A stretch of DNA of 21,193 bases, taken from NCBI GenBank assembly GCA_964540795.1, contig CAZINX010000027.1:1-21193 (forward strand), written 5' to 3'. The stretch comes from Dichotomicrobium sp964540795. Its GTDB lineage: Bacteria; Pseudomonadota; Alphaproteobacteria; Rhizobiales; Rhodomicrobiaceae. Of this stretch, positions 1-6,455 are shown in pieces (the first letter of the stretch is position 1; each line of letters starts with the position of its first letter). The notes under the pieces are model-generated. The model was not told where the DNA came from, did no database searches, and saw only the letters and a program-made list of their open reading frames with translations. A program made the position numbers and the translations under genes.

Positions 1-698
1 TGCGTGAGGAGCTGCGCGCCCGGCTGCAGCCGGAAGGCCGCTTCACCCCGGCGCTGCAGGAAAGCCTTGCCATGACCCACATGAACCGCGCCGTCGCGCT
101 TCGCGGCCTCGGGCGCGGGGAAGAGGCGGTGCAAGGCTATGATCAGGCGCTTGACCTGCGTGAGGAGCTGCGCGCCCGGCTTGAGCCTGAGGGCCGCTGG
201 ACGCCGGGCCTGCAGGAAACCCTCGCTGGCACCCACATGAATCGCGCCAACGCGCTTCAAGGCCTCGGGCGCGGCGAAGAGGCGGTTGCCGGCTATGATC
301 AGGCGCTTGACCTGCGTGAGGAGCTGCGCGCCAGGCTGGCGCCTGAGGGCCGCTTCACCCCGGCGCTGCAGGAAGAACTCGCCAAGACCCACATGAACCG
401 CGCCGTCGCGCTTCGCGGCCTCGGGCGCGGCGGCGAGGCCGTTGCCGGCTATGATCAGGCGCTTGAATTGCGTGAAGAGCTGCGCGCCCGGCTGGCGCCC
501 GAGGGCCGCTGGACGCCGGCGCTGCAGCACGGCTTTGCGACGACCTATTACAACCGCGCACACCTGCACGAGGCCCGAGGCCAGCAGGAGGCAGCTTGCC
601 GCGATGCGCGGGCCGCGGAGGCGGTGTATACCGATATCGTCGACACGTTGGGAGAAGCATGTCCCCCCGCGTTTCTACAAGATCTGGAGGACGCCAGA
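1..698 (+). repeat. 156-bp in-frame tandem repeats (TPR coding units)
   Basis: Units start with the codons for THMN at 75, 231 and 387, and with a degenerate TTYYN unit at 543, which is an exact 156-bp period. A partial unit occupies 1-74. Long stretches of neighbouring units match at DNA level, for example the segments encoding GYDQAL and REELRAR. This points to recent duplication or gene conversion. Confidence 0.9.
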
Positions 699-749
699 GC
701 GCTCGTGACGCGGGTTTGCAGCGAAGATCAGGGCGGCGCAGAGACATGA
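1..749 (+). CDS. TPR-repeat protein, C-terminal part (start lies before the window)
   Basis: The reading frame is open from base 3, and the repeat pattern continues upstream of the first ATG (72), so this is the C-terminal end of a longer gene. It encodes 52-residue units beginning THMNRA, with a tetratricopeptide-like core (N-R-A..AL.GLGR.EEAV.GYDQAL) followed by a charged linker ending in a [WF]TP.LQ motif. Three units are nearly identical. A fourth (from about 543) has diverged (TTYYNRA..., then an Ala/Arg-rich helix), and the protein ends SEDQGGAET. TPR superhelices are protein-binding scaffolds. In bacteria such arrays are often joined to effector or NTPase domains, but the N-terminus is outside the window, so the function is unknown. 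The domain type is fairly certain; the role is not. Confidence 0.8.
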   Translation, partial: REELRARLQPEGRFTPALQESLAMTHMNRAVALRGLGRGEEAVQGYDQALDLREELRARLEPEGRWTPGLQETLAGTHMNRANALQGLGRGEEAVAGYDQALDLREELRARLAPEGRFTPALQEELAKTHMNRAVALRGLGRGGEAVAGYDQALELREELRARLAPEGRWTPALQHGFATTYYNRAHLHEARGQQEAACRDARAAEAVYTDIVDTLGEACPPAFLQDLEDARALVTRVCSEDQGGAET

Positions 750-774
750 ATGCGCTCGATCGCGGGAGTATGCT

Positions 775-960
775 TTAAGTGTTCTCAGGATCAGATTGAT
801 TGTCGATCTGACTGCTCATACAATTCTGAACGGCTTCAAGTATGCGCTGAACCTCTGGATTGCTCATCTCAAGTGCATCCATCTCTTGGACCGCGAACTG
901 GTTCCAATCGCGGTCGAAAACCCGTTCGACTTCCCCGGATTTGCCGGAGGCTCCTTCTCT
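775..960 (-). pseudogene. 3' remnant of an unrecognised gene next to an IS fragment
   Basis: On the minus strand an open frame ends at 775 and reads back through ...VERVFDRDWNQFAVQEM to ...NPEVQRILEAVQNC. The charged, amphipathic composition looks like real protein. Its upstream part runs into the IS1595-type transposase remnant in another frame, so the 5' end is missing. An internal ATG at 882 could give a 35-residue product, but there is no good ribosome binding site. I do not recognise the family. The simplest reading is a gene tail cut by the IS insertion. Confidence 0.25.
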
Positions 961-967
961 TGCCTGA

Positions 968-1444
968 TTACCTATTTCCGTCCGCGAGGCGGATCTGTGC
1001 GTAGGGGCGGGGCGTGGTTCGGACGGCGTTATGGACGAGATCGGCGAACATGTCCTTGAGGGCGTGCCGGCGGTTGAAGCGGTCCTGGAATTCCGCCAGG
1101 TAGCGAGCGACATAGTGGCGGCGAAGCGCATGAAAGTTTCCAGCGATCGCGGTCTTGACGTTGCCGAGGATGGTATTCATCGACCGGCAGACGGCGAGCC
1201 GCTCGGCCCCGTCGATGCGGCTTGTGACGATGGCCGTGTACGTGCAGCCCAGCTCCTGAACAGCACGAAAACACCCCAGCCCGTCAGAGACGACATGCAC
1301 GCCCCCGGCCAGTCGCGCCCGGGCGAAGCGTTTGATATCCGCGGTGTTATGGCTGGTGACGGTCTGCAGAACCAATCGCCGAGGCCGGCCGCCTTCGGTC
1401 ACCAAGGCGCTGACGAAAGGGACCTTGTTGTGCCCCGCGCGCCC
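968..1444 (-). pseudogene. IS1595-family (ISXO2-like) transposase, C-terminal remnant
   Basis: The translated fragment starts at GRAGHNKVPFVSALV and continues through RPRRLVLQTVTSHNTADIKR, HVVSDGLGCFR, MNTILGNVKTAI and ARYLAEFQDRFNRR. This is the familiar C-terminal half of ISXO2-like DDE transposases. It keeps the second catalytic Asp (in VVSDG) and the EFQ.RFNRR segment. The zinc-binding N-terminus and the region carrying the first catalytic Asp are missing, so it cannot transpose. The frame stays open upstream to 1564, but that stretch does not look like transposase. The next gene starts about 135 bp beyond the homology limit, so the IS seems to have been cut by a rearrangement near 1445. 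Confidence 0.8.
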
Positions 1445-1579
1445 GCAGTCCTTCATTCGGAGCTGAGTTTGATCCGCGAATAGAAGCCGAATGGTCGCCG
1501 GCGCGCTCTTCGCTTGCGGCGTACCGGCGGAAGGAATAAGCACGAGACAAGTCTGGAACGGCACTGGAAGGGGGCGACT

Positions 1580-3694
1580 TTGGAGTGGAAGGAATTCATT
1601 ACTGAACTGGACACGTTGCTTGGAAATATGGCTGCAACGCAGTCGTCTGAGCCGGTGATCCGCTTCGACCCGAATGCCCGAACGCCGGACAAGGCCGGGG
1701 AAGCGCTGCTGGGAGTGGGCGAATATGCGAGCGCAAATGATGACGCACTCGTGCTGAACCCGAAGGGCTTACCGCCAGAGCACGCGGGTCGTTACCTGAC
1801 CACCAGTGACCTCATCCTCGATGCCGAGGGCCCTGCTCATGCGCGGATAAGGGCATGGCTTCCGGATGCCGGTTCTGTCAGTGATCTGCTGGCATCGGCG
1901 TCGTTCGTGGTGAAGGACGCCGCACCGGATACCGCAGGGTTGGGCATCATCTCCTTGCTGGCGGTCCGCGCCGGTGTGCCAGCCGAGCAAGTGCCGAAGG
2001 AGTGGTTGCACGCAGCCCGGATCTGGAAACGGGGCATGCAGCCGCCTTCGCCGGAGCACTCATGGCCCACGCTGCTCGCGGCGCTGGCGCACAGCTACTT
2101 CGGCGCCGCTGATGAAGAGGGGCCAGCCGTAACCAATGAACAGGCGCGTCAGGCCGTGCTCGCTGCGTTGAGGCTGACCGCGAGACTGATGGTCAGAGAC
2201 GTTGACCCGAACAACGTGCCGGTCCTCGACGAAGAGCCCCTCTATCAGCGGGCGCGCGCGTTCATCGACGTTGAACGCCGGGAATACGAGACCTCACTCC
2301 CGCAGGCGACGCTCTTGCAATTGGCTGTCCCGGTTGCGGGTACACCGGACCGGCGCATTCTCGTGGATGCCTATTTCGCCACCGAGATTTACCCGTCCGG
2401 CTTGCGCAAGATCTTCATTCGCGATGACGCCGCTCATTCGGAGTTGGAGCAGGGCTTCCCGGTTATGGGCCTGTATCGGCCGGAGGCGGAAATGACCGGT
2501 AACGATATGACCATCTCGGCCGATCCCCGATTCAGCTTGAGCCTTGAGAGCCTGTGGGATGAGCTGGAGCGACTGGAGTGGGAACGTTGGGGGGCGGATC
2601 GGCCGAGATCGCACCCGCGGCGCGGGATAGCCAAATACGACGCCTCACCAGACCAAGCCTGCGACCAGCCCTGGTGGGACGGGGCCGGACGGTATGATCT
2701 TATTGCAGCGCCTCGCGCGGTCACGGTTGATGGACAGAAGGTGCCGGGGACCAAGCTCTCCTGGGAAGAGGTGCTTGATGCCACCTGGCGCTGCTATTCG
2801 CCGGTGAACGGGTTGCGCGTGCGGATTGTCAGGACCGGCATTAGCGAGCCGATTGATCTCTACAAGGCCGAGCCCGAACACCACGGACCCAGCATGTCCG
2901 GAAAGAGGCTCCTGATCCTGAAATGGGACGGCGAGGCTACGGACCGTGCCACGCGGTCCGCCTTCGCCATATCTGGAACGGTCAAACGCGCGTTTGCGGG
3001 GATCATTGCTCGTCCCACGGAGGAAGTCGGACATCCGCTAAGGCTGTGGTCGCTACCGGAACTGGACGAATTTCAGAAAATGCCGCTGAGCGGCGGCTTT
3101 GCAATTATCCATCAGCGGGGACTGTTTGCATTCGACGACTGGCAAGCGCAGCCACTTTTCGCCGATGATTGTCGACGTGCTTTCGATCGAGCCTGTGCAA
3201 TTCTGGAAGAGGCGGTGAAGGCGAATGATCGTCTCGCCGCCACGGTAGAGGCTTTCGACCGCGACCGTAACCAAGGCAGAGAGGAAAAGGCCGGCGAAGA
3301 GGCTCTTGAACAGCTCAACCAAATCAAGAAAGATCTTTATGCCTGCCAATTAGAATCCGAAAAACCGCCGGCGTCGCCTGATTATGCGGAATTGCGGGAT
3401 GCACTTCTGAAACAGTGGGGTGCGCCAGAACAGTTAGACGACTTGTACCGGCGCATTGGCGAAGCTGAGCAGCATGTGGAACGCCAGCTTACGCTGTCGG
3501 AACGAAAACCACTGAAGCTGTTCGCCCGCTACAGCATACCCGTCTTCATCGCCGGGACGCTGGCTCCTTTCGTCGAAAGTGCCATTGCGCCGCCGACTTA
3601 CTCAACGGGCTCTTGGTGGTTAGGGATCTCGATATATGCGGGGCTAGCATTGCTGCTTGTGTTGATAACGAGAAAGTTTTTGTTCAGGTCATGA
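1580..3694 (+). CDS. Large protein with two C-terminal membrane helices; possible conflict-system component
   Basis: I chose the TTG at 1580 because GGAAGGGGG lies just upstream. The frame is open to a TTG at 1514, which lacks a ribosome binding site, and a later ATG is at 1628. The product is about 704 residues and appears soluble up to about 645. Two hydrophobic helices follow (651-671 and 679-697), with a short basic tail (RKFLFRS). Residues 105-130 (SFVVKDAAPDTAGLGIISLL) vaguely recall the Asp-rich motif of DHH-type phosphoesterases. Residues 311-336 (ISADP..SLSLESL...LERLEWER), 364-379 (PWWDG...YDLIAAPR) and 391-400 (TKLSWEEVLD) match, from memory, a conserved block in large proteins of bacterial peptidase-linked conflict systems. 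A Glu/Lys-rich segment at 534-590 is probably coiled coil. The gene stands alone between an IS scar and the resolvase region. The function is not established. Confidence 0.75.
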   Translation: MEWKEFITELDTLLGNMAATQSSEPVIRFDPNARTPDKAGEALLGVGEYASANDDALVLNPKGLPPEHAGRYLTTSDLILDAEGPAHARIRAWLPDAGSVSDLLASASFVVKDAAPDTAGLGIISLLAVRAGVPAEQVPKEWLHAARIWKRGMQPPSPEHSWPTLLAALAHSYFGAADEEGPAVTNEQARQAVLAALRLTARLMVRDVDPNNVPVLDEEPLYQRARAFIDVERREYETSLPQATLLQLAVPVAGTPDRRILVDAYFATEIYPSGLRKIFIRDDAAHSELEQGFPVMGLYRPEAEMTGNDMTISADPRFSLSLESLWDELERLEWERWGADRPRSHPRRGIAKYDASPDQACDQPWWDGAGRYDLIAAPRAVTVDGQKVPGTKLSWEEVLDATWRCYSPVNGLRVRIVRTGISEPIDLYKAEPEHHGPSMSGKRLLILKWDGEATDRATRSAFAISGTVKRAFAGIIARPTEEVGHPLRLWSLPELDEFQKMPLSGGFAIIHQRGLFAFDDWQAQPLFADDCRRAFDRACAILEEAVKANDRLAATVEAFDRDRNQGREEKAGEEALEQLNQIKKDLYACQLESEKPPASPDYAELRDALLKQWGAPEQLDDLYRRIGEAEQHVERQLTLSERKPLKLFARYSIPVFIAGTLAPFVESAIAPPTYSTGSWWLGISIYAGLALLLVLITRKFLFRS

Positions 3695-3775
3695 TGGCCA
3701 TTCGTCTTCGCAATTAGCCCGAACTGGCTTGTGTCGCAGATCTGCGCCGGAAGGCAACTGCGCGCGCCCGATGTT

Positions 3776-3895
3776 TCACAACGCCAATTGCGGCCCTATC
3801 AAGGCCGCGCAGTTTGCCAATGTCTCAATCATCAGGGCCAATTCTGCAATGGCCCTCACTTCCATAAAACGCTCGTTTTTCGGATTGTCGCACAT
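3776..3895 (-). CDS. Possible 39-residue small protein
   Basis: On the minus strand an ATG at 3895 is preceded by GGAGG with 4-nt spacing. The frame runs 39 codons to a TGA at 3776. The product is MCDNPKNERF, then a hydrophobic helix (EVRAIAELALMIETLANCAA), then LIGPQLAL. It sits in the otherwise gene-free 307-bp stretch between the membrane protein and the resolvase. No known family comes to mind. The start signal is good, but the length is small and coding evidence is limited. It overlaps two hairpins. Confidence 0.4.
   Translation of the reverse strand: MCDNPKNERFMEVRAIAELALMIETLANCAALIGPQLAL
3790..3855. other. Two adjacent hairpins in the 3695-4001 gap
   Basis: GCGGCC (3790-3795) pairs with GGCCGC (3803-3808) across 7 nt. 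GGGCCA (3835-3840) pairs with TGGCCC (3850-3855) across 9 nt. No T-tract follows on either strand, so these are not obvious terminators. They lie inside the possible 39-codon gene and upstream of the resolvase. The rest of 3695-4001 shows only the resolvase ribosome binding site; I could not resolve res-type recombination sites by eye. Confidence 0.4.
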
Positions 3896-4001
3896 GCAAC
3901 CTCCGGCAGCCTGCTGATCATGCAATTCTTATCCATAAACTGTCTCTTGAAAAAAATGCTCCGGAAAGCTATGGTGCTTATGTGTTTTCGGAGGGATCGC
4001 C

Positions 4002-4583
4002 ATGCTTGTCGGATATGCCCGCGTCTCGACGCGCGACCAATGCTATCAGGCGCAGCTCGATGCCTTGCGCGAAGCCGGGTGCGAGAAGATCTTCGAGGAG
4101 AAGCTGTCTGGTGCCCAGCGCGACCGCCCGCAGCTTCAGGCGGCGCTTGATTATGTCCGGCGTGGCGACACGCTGGTGGTGTGGAAGCTGGACCGGCTGG
4201 CCCGCTCGCTGAAACAACTGATCGAGACCGTCGAGATGTTGTCGGAACAGGAGATCGGCCTGCGCTCGCTGACCGAGGCGATCGACACCACCTCACCGGG
4301 CGGCCGCTTGGTCTTTCACGTTTTCGGCGCGCTTGCCGAGTTCGAGCGCTCGATCATCCGCGAACGCACCACAGCCGGTCTTGCCGCAGCGCGGGCGCGG
4401 GGCCGGGTCGGCGGACGTCCCAAGGCCCTGAGCGAGAGTGATCTGCATATCGCGCAGACGCTTCTGCAGGATGGCAAGCTCACCGTTGCCCAGATTGCCC
4501 AGCGCCTCGGCGTGGCGCCCTCGACGCTTTACAAACACCTGCCACGGCCGCGATCCACGATCACGCATCAGGCGCCCGAGTGA
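4002..4583 (+). CDS. Serine recombinase / resolvase (TnpR-like)
   Basis: This 193-residue protein has the size and layout of a small Tn3-type resolvase/invertase. The catalytic domain begins with YARVSTRDQ (nucleophile Ser9). LSGAQRDRP and VVWKLDRLARS carry the conserved active-site arginines, and the E-helix segment FHVFGALAEFERSIIRERT follows. A GRVGGRPK linker leads to a C-terminal helix-turn-helix (LTVAQIAQRLGVAPSTLYKHL). Such enzymes cut and rejoin DNA at paired sites through a serine-phosphate intermediate. GGAGG lies 7 nt before the ATG. No transposase partner survives nearby. The 3' end overlaps the converging integrase fragment by 23 bp. It appears intact. Confidence 0.93.
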   Translation: MLVGYARVSTRDQCYQAQLDALREAGCEKIFEEKLSGAQRDRPQLQAALDYVRRGDTLVVWKLDRLARSLKQLIETVEMLSEQEIGLRSLTEAIDTTSPGGRLVFHVFGALAEFERSIIRERTTAGLAAARARGRVGGRPKALSESDLHIAQTLLQDGKLTVAQIAQRLGVAPSTLYKHLPRPRSTITHQAPE

Positions 4584-4992
4584 GTTGGGCCAGGGCCGCC
4601 AGTGGCTGCCACGAGGGCCTCGCGCGATTGTCCGATGGCCGCGCTGACCTTGTCGGAATGGGCATACTCTCCTGCAGCTTTCTGCGCTTGCGCCAGCGAT
4701 CGAAGGTGAGGTTCAGGTGTTCTGCGGCGATGAACGCGGCGTGCCGATCCTGGCCCAGCGCGCGCGGCGGAAGCGGGCAGCCCTGGCGTTTAGCCCATGT
4801 CGGAATGGCCCAGTAATAGGCGACCGACCCATCCTTGAGGCGCTTTGCCCGCGTGTAGCGAGGCAGGCGCTTAGCATCGATGAACAGCGCGGGACGCACC
4901 CCTGTCTCAGATGCCGCGCCCAGCACGAAGACCGGGCCGTTGAGACCGGCAGGGACTGCGCCTGGCGTGTCGGAATGACGGTGCACGGGCAT
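4561..4992 (-). pseudogene. Tyrosine-type phage integrase, truncated to its N-terminal arm
   Basis: The segment LPRYTRAKRLKDGSVAYYWA, with IPTWAKRQGCPLPPRALGQD and AAEHLNLTFDRWR, is the N-terminal arm typical of alphaproteobacterial prophage or island integrases. The core-binding and catalytic domains (R...HxxR...Y) are absent. After about residue 105 the composition changes abruptly to Ser/Pro/Arg-rich. In the next frame of the same strand (about 4699-4568) a coding-like tail reads AHSDKVSAAIGQSREALVAA to a stop, so the junction probably joins two unrelated gene pieces. Start at 4992 is 2 bp after the stop of the upstream zinc-ribbon gene, implying co-transcription. It cannot be a working recombinase as it stands. 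Confidence 0.65.
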
Positions 4993-4994
4993 CT

Positions 4995-5603
4995 TTATCG
5001 TCGTCCGAACAGACGTTGGGCCGCCTCCATGAAGTAAGCTTCGGCGACCGCTTCATGCGTATCGATCTGATTACGGAGCCTCTCGAAGGTGCGCCAGTGC
5101 ATACCCTTGGGCTTCCACAGGATCGGATCGCCGAGCCCGCCATCGTCACCGAGTTTGGCGCGCAACATGCGCGATTTCCGCAGACCGCGATCGAGCGGGG
5201 TTTCCTGCTGGCTGGCATAGGGCAGGCCGCAGCATGTCCGGCAGCGGAACTGGGCCGGGTGCATGTAGAGCTTCTGCGCGCGGCGGCCGCACGATGGGCA
5301 GCAGAACCACACGCGCTGGCCGCCGAAGTTACACGGCGTATCGGTGAGCGAGATGGTCGACGAGATATCGCGCCAGTCCTCGCCGGGGCGGCGCACCCGA
5401 TAGCGCAGCCAGACATGATCGTGTCCCGCCCGCACGTGGATCTGACCGGTGCGCTCGCCGCGGCAGGACCACGACCAGGAAAAGACCCTGCCCGGCGCCA
5501 GCAGCCCCCGGCGCTTCCAGTCGCAGACATCGATCCAGAGGCATTCTTCAAGCGATGTCTGCCGGTCAAAATGGAACAGCCGCCCGCTTCCCGGTCCGCC
5601 CAT
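4995..5603 (-). CDS. MGGPGSGR-type protein with a zinc ribbon
   Basis: This 202-residue protein begins MGGPGSGR, a start seen in a family of short proteins common next to integrases in alphaproteobacterial islands. The centre has two CxxC knuckles (CPSC at 102-105, CRTC at 121-124, the latter followed by CGLPYAS), consistent with one bound zinc. The N-terminal half is Trp- and Arg-rich (DVCDWKRRG, FSWSWSCRG, VRRPGEDWRDI) and the C-terminus is helical and basic. The length seems complete. It lies immediately upstream of the integrase remnant on the same strand. The function is not known; a nucleic-acid-binding role is inference from the zinc ribbon. Confidence 0.8.
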   Translation of the reverse strand: MGGPGSGRLFHFDRQTSLEECLWIDVCDWKRRGLLAPGRVFSWSWSCRGERTGQIHVRAGHDHVWLRYRVRRPGEDWRDISSTISLTDTPCNFGGQRVWFCCPSCGRRAQKLYMHPAQFRCRTCCGLPYASQQETPLDRGLRKSRMLRAKLGDDGGLGDPILWKPKGMHWRTFERLRNQIDTHEAVAEAYFMEAAQRLFGRR

Positions 5604-5705
5604 GCTCCCGTCTCCCGATTTTATCCGAAATCATCAGGCAAATTGACAAAGGCGCATTTGCCCGACTTGCCAAAGACGCAGCACGACAACGCTTGAAAAT
5701 CTTAT

Positions 5706-6095
5706 CTAAACCTTACCCAATTTCGCAGCCCGGTAGGCGTGCCAGCGGGCGCGTTGAGCCGCCGCAATCCTGCCTCTGCCATCATTAGACTTAGGGCCGG
5801 TCGACAACCCGCCGTGATTTGGGCACCGCCCGTTCTTGAGCGCGTAGCGCCGGCACGGCGCGCCCTTGCGCGTCTGCGCACCGCATCGCGGCCGCTCGGC
5901 CCGCGGCAGTCGCCAGTCTTCGCTCCACCTCTTTGCATTACGGATCAAAGGCTCCGGCTCGGGCGCTTCGCCGGGGAGCCGGAAGCTTTTCATCTCGTCG
6001 ATGATCTGATCGATCGCCTCGAAGGGCGAGCACCCCGTCTCTGTTGCTCGGTCGTAAATCAGGCGGCGCATGCCGCGGTTTTTGCGTCCAGCCAT
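5706..6095 (-). CDS. HGGXSTGPK-type small protein
   Basis: This 129-residue protein contains CGAQTRKGAPCRR, then NGRCPNHGGLSTGPKSNDGR, then a basic helical tail (RIAAAQRARWHAYRAAK). This is the hallmark of HGGXSTGPK-motif proteins found in alphaproteobacterial phages and islands. Cys71, Cys81, Cys91 and His94 form a likely zinc-binding set. The N-terminus carries a short Asp/Glu-rich helix. The ATG at 6095 has AGGA 5 nt upstream. It is oriented with the zinc-ribbon gene and integrase remnant across a gap of about 100 bp, fitting the leftover of one integrated element. The biochemical role is unknown. Confidence 0.8.
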   Translation of the reverse strand: MAGRKNRGMRRLIYDRATETGCSPFEAIDQIIDEMKSFRLPGEAPEPEPLIRNAKRWSEDWRLPRAERPRCGAQTRKGAPCRRYALKNGRCPNHGGLSTGPKSNDGRGRIAAAQRARWHAYRAAKLGKV

Positions 6096-6455
6096 TGCAT
6101 CCTTTTTGTCAGATGAGAAAGTAAAACCCCAAGACGCGTGCGCACACGCGCGCGTCCGATGTCGAAAAAACCTTCAACTTGAAAATCGAAATTACAATCG
6201 GTGAAAATGAATTTCACGGTTTTTCTCAATACATTCCAGCTTTTGCGCAAAACATGCGCCGACCGCATCGCCCCAGCATGCCCAGCCGTTCGGGATCGGC
6301 TCGATAACAAACGACCAGTGATATCCGGAAATTCGCGCTTCGATAGACTATCGCAAGCCTCGACGGCGCGGCCTTAACGGAACATAATGCGCGAACATCC
6401 GGGCGCGTTCGTTGGCGTCCGCTCAGTTCATACTTGATCAATTTCGCGGGCAGGC
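6096..6455. other. Gene-free divergent intergenic stretch
   Basis: This 360-bp gap separates the minus-strand HGGXSTGPK gene from the plus-strand caspase gene and should hold both promoters. Its first half is AT-richer than its surroundings. It contains the near-palindrome GCGTGCGCACACGC and a short stem (GTGAAA...TTTCAC around 6200-6220). I see no convincing gene, and I could not assign promoters with confidence. Confidence 0.5.

Noticed and set aside
5016..5696. 226-codon open frame on the plus strand
   Set aside because: It is antisense to the MGGPGSGR zinc-ribbon protein, whose CxxC pairs and start motif are convincing.
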